Assembly: GCF_021295335.1 (NCBI RefSeq)
Contig: NZ_JAIWOT010000001.1
Location: forward strand, 2,402,501-2,466,500
Length of the DNA stretch: 64,000 nt
Source: Komagataeibacter sp. FNDCF1
GTDB lineage: Bacteria > Pseudomonadota > Alphaproteobacteria > Acetobacterales > Acetobacteraceae
Direction of reading: 5' to 3'
Position numbers and translations under genes: made by a program
In this document: positions 27,585 through 36,981 of the stretch, piece after piece
How positions within the stretch are numbered: the first letter of the stretch is position 1
How the letters are laid out: every line of letters begins with the position of its first letter
Notes under the pieces: model-generated
Databases searched by the model: none
The model's input: only the letters and a program-made list of their open reading frames with translations
What the model was told of the DNA's origin: nothing

Positions 27585-28725
27585 GCCGCGTGTCCTCCCC
27601 CAGCGCGGCAAGAACCGGCATGACGGCCTGCGCATCGGCAATAATGGCAAGATCGGCCCGCCGTACGATGGCCGCATAGGGATCGGTATTGACCGCTACA
27701 ACCAGACGGCAGTGCTGGATACCCTGCAGATGCTGCGGCGCGCCCGATATGCCAAATGCCACATAGCAATCAGCCTGCAGGATTGTGCCCGATGCGCCAA
27801 CCTGCCGGTCACGTGGCAGCAGCCCCGCATCACATACCATGCGGCTTGCCCCCACGGTGGCACCCAGTGTGTCCGCAACCCGGAAAAAGGCACTCCAGTC
27901 ATGCACCCCCTCTCCGGCACTGACGATAAACCGCGCTTCCGCCAGCGGCAGGTTGCGGGTATCCTGCGCAACCGGTCCCGCATTCACGACCATGGCGTCG
28001 GACAGGACATGCCGGGTAAAATGCCAGGGTGCCGCTTCCCTTTCCGGTCCATCATAAAACGGTGCCACACCGGGAAGAAGGGCAAGCAGGCGCGGGGCCA
28101 CGCGCCGGAATTCGCGGCGACCGCCGTCGGTCAGCGCATGAACCTCGGTTCCATCAATACGGCGCACACCCGTGGCGGGGCGCACATCCGTGGCACTGGC
28201 CACGCGCCGCAATACATCTCCTTCATGCAGTGCATCGGCAAAGAGAACATATCGGGCGTTGCAGAATGCCATGGCATCCATCACCACGGCGCAGGCATCC
28301 TGCGCCGTCTGCACGGCCGTACCTTCATGCAGCATGACCCGGTCGGCTCCCGTCCGGCCTGCATCCACGGCACCGGGCACTGTGGCGAGGCGCAGCAGGG
28401 CCACGCCATCACCCGGCAGGGCATGGGCGGCGCCCAGCAGTTCCCGTTCGGCACCGGGCCATGGATCCGTGCCACAGGTCACGACCAGCACGCAACTGGC
28501 GGGATCGGGAATTCTGGCCACTTCCATGGGGACTGGCAGGGTTGCGGCCTGCGGCTGCGTCCGCACGGGCCGACGCCGTGACTGCCGGGGGTCGATCCGT
28601 ACGCGCGGGGCCGCCGCCCCCTCTTCCGCAGGGGGGGCGGATGCATCATGGGCGTGGGGGTCGATCCGGACCGGCCTGCCCGCCACGGCGGCCTGTCGGG
28701 ATGCCTGCCGGTTGATGCGCTTCAT
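27574..28725 (-). CDS. Divergent electron-transfer flavoprotein alpha-subunit-like protein (383 aa)
   Basis: The C-terminal FAD domain is conserved (GATVGASRMVCDAGLLPRD, QVGASGTIL, FGISGAPQHLQG, VAVNTDP). The N-terminus carries about 70 extra residues, basic and proline-rich, with the phrase VRIDP twice (19-23 and 42-46), not present in the standard alpha subunit at 44078. Such extensions are seen in ETF-alpha proteins linked to DgcB-like iron-sulfur proteins; a docking role is inference. Its start overlaps the dgcB-like stop as ATGA. Confidence 0.82.
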   Translation of the reverse strand: MKRINRQASRQAAVAGRPVRIDPHAHDASAPPAEEGAAAPRVRIDPRQSRRRPVRTQPQAATLPVPMEVARIPDPASCVLVVTCGTDPWPGAERELLGAAHALPGDGVALLRLATVPGAVDAGRTGADRVMLHEGTAVQTAQDACAVVMDAMAFCNARYVLFADALHEGDVLRRVASATDVRPATGVRRIDGTEVHALTDGGRREFRRVAPRLLALLPGVAPFYDGPEREAAPWHFTRHVLSDAMVVNAGPVAQDTRNLPLAEARFIVSAGEGVHDWSAFFRVADTLGATVGASRMVCDAGLLPRDRQVGASGTILQADCYVAFGISGAPQHLQGIQHCRLVVAVNTDPYAAIVRRADLAIIADAQAVMPVLAALGEDTRHDG

Positions 28726-30632
28726 GTCCGGATTCCCACGGCCGTGGCAAGGATCTCCACCACGTCCGCCACCTCCGGCCGGGTGCCCGTCACACCTTCG
28801 AGCATCTGCGCACAGAAGGGGCACGCCACCGCGACATGCCGGGCGCCCGTCTTACGTATATGGTCCATCCGCATATCGGGAATACGGCGTTCACCCTGGA
28901 TATCCGTCACGGGTGCGCCACCGCCACCGCCGCAGCAGCTTGATCGCATGCCGGAGCGTTCCATTTCCACCAGGTCCGTGCAGGCCGCCCGCAGGACAGC
29001 ACGGGGTGCATCAAGGACCGCGTTGTAGCGCCCCAGGTAACAGGGATCATGATAGGTGACCCGTTCCTGAAAAGGAGCGCTGACCACAAGCTGCCCCGCC
29101 GCAAGCAGGGCGTGCAGCAGTTCGGTATGGTGCAGGACCGCGTACACGCCCCCCAGGGCCGGATATTCCCGTTTCAGGACATGAAAGGCATGCGGGTCCA
29201 GTGTCACGATCCGGCGGAAGGACAGGCGGTTGAGCCGCGCAATATTGCCTCTGGCCTGTTCCTGAAAAAGGGCTTCCTCGCCCAGCCTGCGGGCAAGATC
29301 CCCGCAATCCTGTTCCATGCCGGGCGGCATGACCGCGAATGACACGCCCGCCATACGCAGCAGGGCGGCGAACTGGCGCAGGGTGCGCTGGTTGCGACGG
29401 TCGAAAGCTGCCTCCCCCAGCCACCACAGGCAGTCGGTTTCCTGCCCGGGTTCCAGTTGCGGCAGGCCAAGACCGGCTGCCCAGTCAAGCCGCGTGGCGC
29501 AGTCATGGCCGCCAGCCGTATCGGTCATCCGCAGGTTGTCGAGAATCTGTGCGCCCTTACCCGGTGTCTGTCCCCATACCAGCGTCTCGGCGCGGCGCAG
29601 GTCGATGACGGCATCCACGTGCTCGATCATCATCGGGCATTCGTACACACAGGCCCGGCATGTCGTGCATGCCCATAGCGTATCGGGCGCCAAGGTTGCG
29701 TTTCCGCCTTCAAGATACGCCTGCGCCGGACCGGCCGCGACAGCGTTCCCCACAAGGCCGGGAGCGGGGCTTCCGGCATAATGCAGCGCCGTGCCCGCCG
29801 CATCCATTCCGGCGGACAGATCGAAAATCAGCCGCTTGGGGTTCAGCGGCATGCCGGCGGCAAAGGCCGGGCAGGCCAGTTCGCATCGTCCGCACTGGAT
29901 GCAGGCGTCAAAACCGGCAAGCTGGTTCCATCTGAAATCAGCGGCGGATGAAACACCCAGCCTTTCCCCATCCAGGTCAAGCAGCTGCAGTGCCGTATCC
30001 GGCCGCCCCCCAAACCGCGCGGGACGTGGATGGGCAACCAGATGCACGGTCCCGGCCACGACATGCCGCATGGGGCCCCGCCGCATCCCGGCCACCAGCC
30101 AGCCACACCCGCACGCCCCCATCAGCATGGCAAGGTCGTAGGCATACCTTTGCGCAACGGAAAAGTCCTGCACGGGGGACAGGAACAGCACCCCGGAAAA
30201 AAACAGGAATGAAAGGACAAACCCCACGGAAAGCCATGCAAATGCCCCACCCGAAAGATTGCGCGGCCGCAGCGGCACACGGCGGCGGATCTGCAGGATG
30301 ATGCCGCTCAGAAGCAGGGCAAGAAAGGGAATGGCGGCAATACCGGCCAGCCGCGAGGCAAACAGGGCCGACAGGACCGCCAGCGCCAGACAGATGACAA
30401 AACCACCCGCCAGGCTGGCATGCATCCGTGCGGCGCGTGGCTGGCGCAGCACCACGTTGTGTACATCGCGCATGTAGCGCCGTGGCAGCGCCCTGAGCCC
30501 CGCCCACCAGTCAACGGCGGCAGCCTGTCCGGCGCGCCATCTTCTTTCCACACGCAGGGCCTGTATTCCCGCGCCAAGAAAGCCGGCCATTATCACCACA
30601 AGCGCGAATTCGGATGGCGGTCGCATGGGCAT
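28722..30632 (-). CDS. DgcB-like membrane iron-sulfur oxidoreductase (636 aa)
   Basis: The N-terminal third has about five membrane segments (10-25, 73-95, 97-115, 130-152, 165-185). Two ferredoxin-type 4Fe-4S motifs follow: C244/C247/C250/C254 and C322/C325/C328/C332. Two CCG-type heterodisulfide-reductase domains end the protein (DPCYLGRYN, SSCCGGGGG, ACPFCAQML). In Pseudomonas, DgcB works with DgcA and ETF in dimethylglycine catabolism, handing electrons to the respiratory chain. It starts 2 bp after the TonB-receptor stop with no clear ribosome site. Confidence 0.88.
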   Translation of the reverse strand: MPMRPPSEFALVVIMAGFLGAGIQALRVERRWRAGQAAAVDWWAGLRALPRRYMRDVHNVVLRQPRAARMHASLAGGFVICLALAVLSALFASRLAGIAAIPFLALLLSGIILQIRRRVPLRPRNLSGGAFAWLSVGFVLSFLFFSGVLFLSPVQDFSVAQRYAYDLAMLMGACGCGWLVAGMRRGPMRHVVAGTVHLVAHPRPARFGGRPDTALQLLDLDGERLGVSSAADFRWNQLAGFDACIQCGRCELACPAFAAGMPLNPKRLIFDLSAGMDAAGTALHYAGSPAPGLVGNAVAAGPAQAYLEGGNATLAPDTLWACTTCRACVYECPMMIEHVDAVIDLRRAETLVWGQTPGKGAQILDNLRMTDTAGGHDCATRLDWAAGLGLPQLEPGQETDCLWWLGEAAFDRRNQRTLRQFAALLRMAGVSFAVMPPGMEQDCGDLARRLGEEALFQEQARGNIARLNRLSFRRIVTLDPHAFHVLKREYPALGGVYAVLHHTELLHALLAAGQLVVSAPFQERVTYHDPCYLGRYNAVLDAPRAVLRAACTDLVEMERSGMRSSCCGGGGGAPVTDIQGERRIPDMRMDHIRKTGARHVAVACPFCAQMLEGVTGTRPEVADVVEILATAVGIRT

Positions 30633-30634
30633 TT

Positions 30635-33025
30635 TCAGTATTCAAGGTGGATGGAGCCAAAATACTGCCGTGGCGTACCAATCAGGAACGACTGGTAATC
30701 ACCGCTCATCGGGTATCCGTTTTCCCCCATGGTCGAGATGTATCGTACGCCTGTAAGGTTATAGACATTGAACCCGAATGTAATGTTTTTCAGGCCAATG
30801 CGGTCGCCCAGGTAATAATGAGCACCAAGGGAGGTCAGCCAGTAGCTGGGCACCTTCATGTCGCCGGTATAGCTGAAATTGCGGGCGGATGTATAAGTCG
30901 TATCGATATTGGCCTGAAACGGCCCCCAGCGATACGAGAGCGATCCCTTGTACAGAAGCCGGGGATAACCGACGACCTGCTTGCCGGCCGTGGCGTAGCT
31001 GACCCCCAGTTCGGAAACATTGTTGTCATATGTGGAATGGTTGTAACTGAGGCTGTTCGTGATCATGAGCCCCTTGATCGGACTGACGGATGCCAGCGCA
31101 TCCACGCCATTCATGGTAACGCCGCCAACATTGAGCACGGATGTGACCGGGTTGGTGATCGTTCCCGAAGAGACCTGCTGCAGCCGGTTCATGAAGTTGA
31201 CACGGTACGCGCTCAGTGACGCCGTGATCAGCTGGGACGTGTACCGGTACCCCACGGAATAGGACAGGTCCGTCTCCGGCCTGATTGAGCCGACAGACGC
31301 ATTGTAGGCCGCCTGCGATACGGCAAAGGGCGAGGCCGAGAGATGATAGCCCGACTGCGCATAGGATTTCGCGTTCTTGGCAAAATCGAAATACAGTTCA
31401 TGGCGGGGCAGGAACCGCCAGCTTATGTTGACATGGGGCAGGAAGGGTTCGGCCGTGGTCAGGCCCACCCCGCTTGCAATGGCACCACCGGTAAAGGATT
31501 CCACCGCCACGCCGTTACCCACGCGCGTGGTGCTCAGCAGCGACTTGAAACCCGCGTGAATGGTCAGGTTTTTCAGAACGCGGAAGTCATCCTGCAGATA
31601 GGCCGTAAAGGTATTCGTATTATATGTCTGTGACCACAGTTCGGCGAATGGCGTGCCCCATGGTCCGTAACGGCTTGGAACACCATCCCCCAGAAGCGGC
31701 ATGTTATAGGCATATTCATTGGATATGTAATGATTGTTTTCATACCATACGCCCAATGTCGCGACATGGCGGCCTATCGTTCCCTGCAGGAAGCTGTTGA
31801 TGCCGTACCGCTGGAGCGAAGGACGCTTGACCAGCTGCGAAAGCGGTGCCCCCGTATTGGGGGATGGCAGGTAGGGGTCACCCCCCCATGTCACGTCCGA
31901 ATCCTGGCCGTGGCCATATATCACGCTTTTCCACCTGATATGCCTGGACATGGCCAGATCGACGGTCAGCCCGCCCAGATAGTCGGCAATATCACTGATA
32001 CCACTGTAATACGTCGCATCCTTGGCATCACTGACCTTGCCCTGGCCCACGGTGTAGACCCCCTGCGCCGCCAGATAGGCGGTCTTGTACGCATTGGCGC
32101 CCCCCACCAGGTAATCCATGTTTTCACCAAGGTGGTCCAGCATGTCGAACGAGTAATCAAGGTACGCGTCCTGCTGCAGGTGACCGTAATCATAGAAAAG
32201 CGATATCCGGCTGTTGTCACCGACCGGCTGCACAAGTTTTGCATTCACCTGTTGCGAGAACTGATGGCCGTATCCTTTCCATTTTTTCGTATCATCACGG
32301 GCATAGGAAACAAAAAACCGGGTTCCCGATGCATTCAGCCTGCCACTGTCCACCCGCACGAATGTCATGAACGAGGAATTGCTGCCAAATCCCTGATCAA
32401 CCTCGGCACCCGCCTTTTCCTTGGGGTCCCGGCTGACATAGGTGATCGAGCCACCCAGGTTGTTGGTCGAAGGCGTTGCCTCCGATCCCGCACCGGGGGA
32501 GGCAACAACCTGCGCGATGTTCTGTGACGAGATGGCCTGCCCTATCGAAAGACCGTTATAGTTGCGATACACCATCTCCCCCAGCGGCATGCCATCAAGC
32601 GACATGCCGATCTGGGTCTGGTCGAAACCGCGCATGTAAAGCTGGAGCGACCAGATATCGAGCCCCATCGCATCCGTTGAATTGAACATGACCCCTGGCA
32701 GGCGGTTCAGCGCCTTGAGCGGACTCGCGCCGGGAATCTGCGCACGGATTGCATCGGCAGAGACGATCGATATCTGTCCGTGCGAACGGTGGGCGGAATG
32801 CACGCTGATGGATTCGGCCGTATTGGATGCACGGACGGTTGCCTGCGCATGCGGGCTGGCGGCCGTTCCCGTACGGGGATGATGGGCGCCTGCAGGCTGG
32901 CGGGACGGGTGCGGTGTTACCGTCTGGGCCAGCACGGGCGAAGGGAGGCCAACACAGGCGAGAAAAAGCGCCTTGCGGAAGCTCTTCCACGCAATGCCGT
33001 TATTTATGGATAGGGCGCTATGCAA
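30635..33025 (-). CDS. TonB-dependent outer-membrane receptor (796 aa)
   Basis: A signal peptide ends near PVLAQ (about 33). The plug domain (about 75-210: ISVHSAHRSHGQISIVSADAIRAQIPG, then IQGASS-like SLQLYMRGFDQTQIGMSLDGMPLG) and a long beta-barrel follow, ending in an aromatic residue (HLEY). The start is TTG at 33025: AAGGAG lies nine bases ahead and no ATG is better. As first gene of the row with the DgcB/ETF/demethylase genes it likely imports the pathway's substrate, unusual for small amines, rather than iron. An iron role cannot be excluded. Confidence 0.92.
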   Translation of the reverse strand: MHSALSINNGIAWKSFRKALFLACVGLPSPVLAQTVTPHPSRQPAGAHHPRTGTAASPHAQATVRASNTAESISVHSAHRSHGQISIVSADAIRAQIPGASPLKALNRLPGVMFNSTDAMGLDIWSLQLYMRGFDQTQIGMSLDGMPLGEMVYRNYNGLSIGQAISSQNIAQVVASPGAGSEATPSTNNLGGSITYVSRDPKEKAGAEVDQGFGSNSSFMTFVRVDSGRLNASGTRFFVSYARDDTKKWKGYGHQFSQQVNAKLVQPVGDNSRISLFYDYGHLQQDAYLDYSFDMLDHLGENMDYLVGGANAYKTAYLAAQGVYTVGQGKVSDAKDATYYSGISDIADYLGGLTVDLAMSRHIRWKSVIYGHGQDSDVTWGGDPYLPSPNTGAPLSQLVKRPSLQRYGINSFLQGTIGRHVATLGVWYENNHYISNEYAYNMPLLGDGVPSRYGPWGTPFAELWSQTYNTNTFTAYLQDDFRVLKNLTIHAGFKSLLSTTRVGNGVAVESFTGGAIASGVGLTTAEPFLPHVNISWRFLPRHELYFDFAKNAKSYAQSGYHLSASPFAVSQAAYNASVGSIRPETDLSYSVGYRYTSQLITASLSAYRVNFMNRLQQVSSGTITNPVTSVLNVGGVTMNGVDALASVSPIKGLMITNSLSYNHSTYDNNVSELGVSYATAGKQVVGYPRLLYKGSLSYRWGPFQANIDTTYTSARNFSYTGDMKVPSYWLTSLGAHYYLGDRIGLKNITFGFNVYNLTGVRYISTMGENGYPMSGDYQSFLIGTPRQYFGSIHLEY

Positions 33026-33100
33026 GGCTACCGACTCCTTTTACATGAATTCAGGAAAGAGGCAACTTGTTCACACACACGTTATAAGTAAGTTTTTATC

Positions 33101-33250
33101 CGGTTTTTATATTGTTACTTAACAGATACGATTATGATAGGCAGATGGCATTCAAAAAAACAAACAAATTTAATAAATTTTTTATTTTTTTATTGTTCAA
33201 CAACAAGATCGAATATTATTTCTTTATTTTTTAATTACTTAATATGTTCA
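33101..33250. other. AT-rich promoter region ahead of the TonB-receptor operon
   Basis: This stretch between the receptor gene and the kinase gene is strongly A+T-rich in an otherwise GC-rich window (long runs such as AAATTTAATAAATTTTTTATT). It must contain the operon promoter. I see no clear Fur box. The whole gap is 33026-33293; no gene or RNA is recognised in it. Confidence 0.6.
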
Positions 33251-33293
33251 ATAACAGCCGGTTCCTGATATTGGTGCCCGCCTTCCTTTCGGT

Positions 33294-34292
33294 TCACAGT
33301 GTGATGAGGGATCCATCCAGGTAACGCCGTGCAACGGTCCTGCTTGCTTCCACGAATGCGTTCCCCATTTCCCGCACTTCAACAGTGTGGCCATGGGTTG
33401 CGAACCAGCCCACAAGCAGGAGCCTGCGTGTCATGATCAGCGCGGGGATACAGCGCAGATCCGCCTCGGTCAGGGGGCGATGCGCGGCGTAGGCATTCAG
33501 CCACCGGCCCGCACAGGCGGATATATCCATTTCCGCCTCACGGAAGGACAGGAAACCGGCCAGTTCATACATCTGCCAGGTATCGGCACAGTCATCAAAA
33601 TCAATGACATGCAGCACCCGCCTGCACATGATCAGGTTGGCGGCGCGCATATCGCAATGCGTCAGGCCAAAATGCGCGCCCTGGCCGCCATATTGCCTGA
33701 GATCGGCGCGAAGCCGCTGTTCCGCGATGGACAGGAGATCGTACAGGCTGTCATCAATGGCGCGGTTCGCCCCCCAGTACCCCCAGAAGCCCCGCGGCCC
33801 GATGGCGTAGTCGATATCCATTTCCATGCGGGTAAAACCGGGGGGGCGCCGCCATTGCGCGGCCTGTTCATGCATGCGGGCGGCAATCGCCTGCAGGTTA
33901 TTTTCATCCGGGTTCTCCCCGTGCAGAAACTCGAAGAGTACGGCAAACTGTTCCTCGCCCCCGTTCCCGCATGCCAGGCGCGCAACACGTTCGCCCCCGC
34001 GTGTGCGCATGATGTCGGCCACTCTTGCCGCACCGCTTTCCTTGAGCGCCACCATCCATTCCAGCTCACTCTCGATCTGCCCGATGGAACGATAGCCGGG
34101 CCGGTGCAGTCGCATGATGCGGCATCGCCCGGTACGCGGTTCGCGAACGAGGTAGGTCGCGTTTTCAGAAAGCGTGACAAGCCGGGCCGAGGTATCGGGT
34201 TCCAGCGCGTAGCAGGCAAGCGCGGCGGCAATCCGCTCATGCCATGGCACCCCGTGCGTGATGGCACTTCGTGTCCACAGGTCGGTCATCAC
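33294..34292 (-). CDS. APH/choline-kinase-family phosphotransferase (332 aa)
   Basis: The kinase core has the Brenner motif H212-x-D214-xxxx-N219 (LTHCDMRAANLIM) and the metal-binding D231-F-D233 (VIDFDDC). The family phosphorylates aminoglycosides, choline, ethanolamine, homoserine or hydroxylysine. Here the start overlaps the stop of a class-III PLP gene as ATGA. The same pairing of APH kinase and class-III PLP enzyme makes hydroxylysine or ethanolamine phosphate and then eliminates the phosphate. A hydroxylated amine substrate is therefore likely; antibiotic resistance is not. Confidence 0.85.
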   Translation of the reverse strand: MMTDLWTRSAITHGVPWHERIAAALACYALEPDTSARLVTLSENATYLVREPRTGRCRIMRLHRPGYRSIGQIESELEWMVALKESGAARVADIMRTRGGERVARLACGNGGEEQFAVLFEFLHGENPDENNLQAIAARMHEQAAQWRRPPGFTRMEMDIDYAIGPRGFWGYWGANRAIDDSLYDLLSIAEQRLRADLRQYGGQGAHFGLTHCDMRAANLIMCRRVLHVIDFDDCADTWQMYELAGFLSFREAEMDISACAGRWLNAYAAHRPLTEADLRCIPALIMTRRLLLVGWFATHGHTVEVREMGNAFVEASRTVARRYLDGSLITL

Positions 34293-35572
34293 ACCCTGCC
34301 CCCCGCATGCGCCATGGCAGGATCGGTCGCCATGACCGCGGCCTCCAGGCGGTCAAGGATTGCCTCCCCGGTGGCCTGATCCAGCAGAAGGCCCGGTTTG
34401 AACTGCAGGACACGCGGGTCCAGCGTGGAAAAGATGGCCCATACCCCACGTTCGAACAGCGCATGCATCACACGTACTGCGCCATCGGGCGCATGGAATT
34501 CGAGACCGATCACCAGACCGGCCTGACGTATGCCGGTCAGCCACTGCGGGTGGCGCTGCTGGATCCGCGCCAGGCCATTGTGGAAAAAAGCGATATTGCG
34601 GGCAATGCAGTCACGCGTTTCGACACGCCGGGTCATTTCAATGACCCTGAGCGCCACGAAACACCCGAGTTCCGACCCGCCGAAGGTGGACATATGGGCA
34701 AATCCATCCTGCTCGAGCCAGCCGCTGCTGCGCGCATCCATGACCAGCGCGGCAACAGGATAGAGCCCGCCACCCAGACCTTTCGCGGTGACAAGGATAT
34801 CCGGCGTGAGCGCATGCCTGTCGATTGCCCAGAAACAGCCGGTCCGCATGAGCCCGGTCTGGACCTCATCCGCGACATACAGGCTGCCATGGCGGGCGCA
34901 CAGGCTGGCAACGGCTTCAAGATAGCCGGGCTGCGGCATGGGAAAACCATAGGTTGCGGGGATCGTTTCCATGATCACCGCCGCGACATCCCCCCGGGAC
35001 AGGGCCGCTTCCATCGCGGAGACATCATTGAAGGGGACGGCACGGAATTCATCAGGCCGGTCGGAATGGAACAGCTGGGAAAACCGTGCGTCACCCGTCG
35101 CCACGGCCAGGCCCGTATGCCCATGATACGCCTTTCTGACCGATACGATCACCCGCCGCCCCGTCGCGTAGCGGGCCGACTTTATGGCCAGGTCAATGGC
35201 CTCGCTCCCCGTGGAAACGAACGCCACATGCCGCATGTTGGCGCCCGTCGTAGCCAGCAGGGCCTGCGCAAGCGCACTGCGGACGGGGGAGGGAAAATGG
35301 TGATTCCCGATATCGACATGCTGCACGGCCTCCCGCAATGCCGCAACCAGTTCGGGGTGCCGGTGCCCCAGATTGTATGTTCCACCATTCAGGTGCACAT
35401 CAATGACCTCACGCCCGTCCAGGTCGTATAACAGGTACCCTTCGCGGCGGCCGATCATGAGCGGCACGCCCGACTGTTCCCAAAAACGCACCTTGTCCGG
35501 GTTCCAGAACCGGGCCGCAGCCTGCATTGCGGCAGCCTTGTCGGGATATCCGCAGAGATAATCAAAACTCAC
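34289..35572 (-). CDS. Class-III PLP aminotransferase family, possible phospho-lyase (427 aa)
   Basis: Fold type I PLP enzyme with the cofactor lysine K264 (VTAKGLGGGLYP), D235-E236-Q238 (VADEVQTGLMRTG) and the phosphate-binding STGSEAIDLAI. Length is typical. Besides aminotransferases (4-aminobutyrate, glutamate semialdehyde types) this class includes ethanolamine-phosphate and phosphohydroxylysine phospho-lyases, which are partnered with APH kinases as here. Which of the two reactions applies cannot be settled from motifs. It lies downstream of the IS-interrupted NTF2-like gene, so the insertion may also be polar on it. Confidence 0.88.
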   Translation of the reverse strand: MSFDYLCGYPDKAAAMQAAARFWNPDKVRFWEQSGVPLMIGRREGYLLYDLDGREVIDVHLNGGTYNLGHRHPELVAALREAVQHVDIGNHHFPSPVRSALAQALLATTGANMRHVAFVSTGSEAIDLAIKSARYATGRRVIVSVRKAYHGHTGLAVATGDARFSQLFHSDRPDEFRAVPFNDVSAMEAALSRGDVAAVIMETIPATYGFPMPQPGYLEAVASLCARHGSLYVADEVQTGLMRTGCFWAIDRHALTPDILVTAKGLGGGLYPVAALVMDARSSGWLEQDGFAHMSTFGGSELGCFVALRVIEMTRRVETRDCIARNIAFFHNGLARIQQRHPQWLTGIRQAGLVIGLEFHAPDGAVRVMHALFERGVWAIFSTLDPRVLQFKPGLLLDQATGEAILDRLEAAVMATDPAMAHAGGRV

Positions 35573-36051
35573 GGCAGTTCTCCATGTCTTCCGGCCCGTC
35601 CCGACCGGCCATCGGGCCGGGAGTGGACAGTGGCCGGACCACGCCGGTGCGTGCGGGATGACGCGATGGCAGGCAGGCGTGATTGCGCCACGGGTTCTGG
35701 CTGAAATGAATGGGGGGCAGGCTTCGCGCCAGCTTCCGTCAGTCGGTATTCCTGATCCGCCAGCCCGAATTCACCCTGCGCACGACATGCACGACCGGAC
35801 GGACCTCCAGCAGGCACCACTTTCCATTACACTTTGCAAACGTATCGTTGTATTCAGCAAAAACCTCATACCCCGCGATCTGGCCGTCCTTGAGCAGCAC
35901 GTCCTCCAGCGCCTGAAGGTACCATCTGCCCCTTGCATGCAGACCATCGGCATCGATATGGATGTCGCCATTGGTCAGGATGTGATGGGTCCAGACCAGT
36001 TCCCTGCGTACATCTTCGATAAAGGCCGCAATTTCGGCGCGACCCGTATAA

Positions 36052-36981
36052 GAGCCCGATCCGAAAGTTTTTGAACAATACCAGCCTGTTGTGATTCATC
36101 CGTCTTTGCAGAGAGATGGAGTGAATGGTGACATGGACTGGTATTGCCCGGCGCGAGTATAGCCGGGAAAGATTGCGATATCCATCGGACATGACGGACG
36201 GGGAGTGGACTTTGATCATGCCATTTGTGCCCCCGGCGAAACGGGGCGGTCGTCCGCGCACGACGGATATGCGCGAGGTGGTCAATGCGATGCTCTACAT
36301 AGCCTCGGCCGGGTGTGCGTGGCGTCTGCTGCCGAAATGCTTTCCGCCGGTCTCGACCATCAGGCGCTATTTTTACGCCTGGCGTGATGCCGGAGTGTTC
36401 GAGGTCATGAATACGGTGCTGGTCATGAGCCTGCGCGAGATCGAGGGACGTGACGCCTCTCCGAGCGCGGGCGTGATTGACAGCCAGTCGGTGAAAACCA
36501 CGGAAAGCGGCGGGATTTCGGGCTATGACGCGGGGAAGAAGGTCAAGGGCCGCAAGCGCCATATCGTGACGGATACCTGCGGCTTCCTGATCTTTCTCCT
36601 CGTTCATGCCGCTGATATCCAGGACCGTGATGGGGCCGTTGATGTTCTGGCAGCGATACGCAGGCGCTTTCCCTGGCTGCGCCACATCTTCGCTGATGGC
36701 GGCTATGCTGGCGACAAATTGCGATCCGCGCTCGCCTCCATGGGAAAATGGACCCTCGAAATCATCAGGCGGTCCGATACGGTGAAGGGTTTTCAGATCC
36801 TGCCGCGTCGCTGGGTGGTGGAACGGACATTCGCATGGCTGGGACGATGCAGGCGGCTCGCCAAAGATTGGGAACAATCCATTGCTTCCTCAACCGCATG
36901 GACATTGATCGCCTCAATCCGAATGCTCACACGACGGACAGCAAGGCATTGTCAGGGTTGAAAAACTTTCGGATCGGGCTC
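36052..36981 (+). mobile_element. IS1031-type insertion sequence (IS5 family), copy 1
   Basis: The element is exactly 930 bp, begins GAGCCCGATCCGAAAGTTTTT and ends with the inverted repeat, and is flanked by a TAA target duplication (36049-36051 and 36982-36984), in keeping with the TNA preference of this IS5 group. One transposase gene fills it. Its size and 278-residue transposase agree with IS1031 of cellulose-producing acetobacters. Copy 2 at 54690 encodes an identical transposase, so both are recent. Confidence 0.95.
36125..36961 (+). CDS. IS1031-type transposase, DDE (278 aa), copy 1
   Basis: IS5-family transposase. The N-terminal DUF4096-like part (SDMTDGEWTLIMPFVPPAKRG) is followed by the DDE catalytic residues D119 (GVIDSQSVKTT), D191 (FADGGYAGDK) and E233 (VVERTFAWLGR). 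All are present and the frame is open, so the element is probably active. It moves only the IS and has no role in the surrounding pathway. Confidence 0.96.
   Translation: MVTWTGIARREYSRERLRYPSDMTDGEWTLIMPFVPPAKRGGRPRTTDMREVVNAMLYIASAGCAWRLLPKCFPPVSTIRRYFYAWRDAGVFEVMNTVLVMSLREIEGRDASPSAGVIDSQSVKTTESGGISGYDAGKKVKGRKRHIVTDTCGFLIFLLVHAADIQDRDGAVDVLAAIRRRFPWLRHIFADGGYAGDKLRSALASMGKWTLEIIRRSDTVKGFQILPRRWVVERTFAWLGRCRRLAKDWEQSIASSTAWTLIASIRMLTRRTARHCQG

Noticed and set aside
33026-33293. Fur or similar iron box before the TonB receptor
   Set aside because: I looked for the GATAATGAT-type dyad and found only scattered AT-rich matches, not a convincing site.
33294-34292. Aminoglycoside resistance gene
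   Set aside because: The kinase is of the APH superfamily, but its coupling to a class-III PLP enzyme inside an amino-acid catabolic row points to small-molecule metabolism, not drug resistance.
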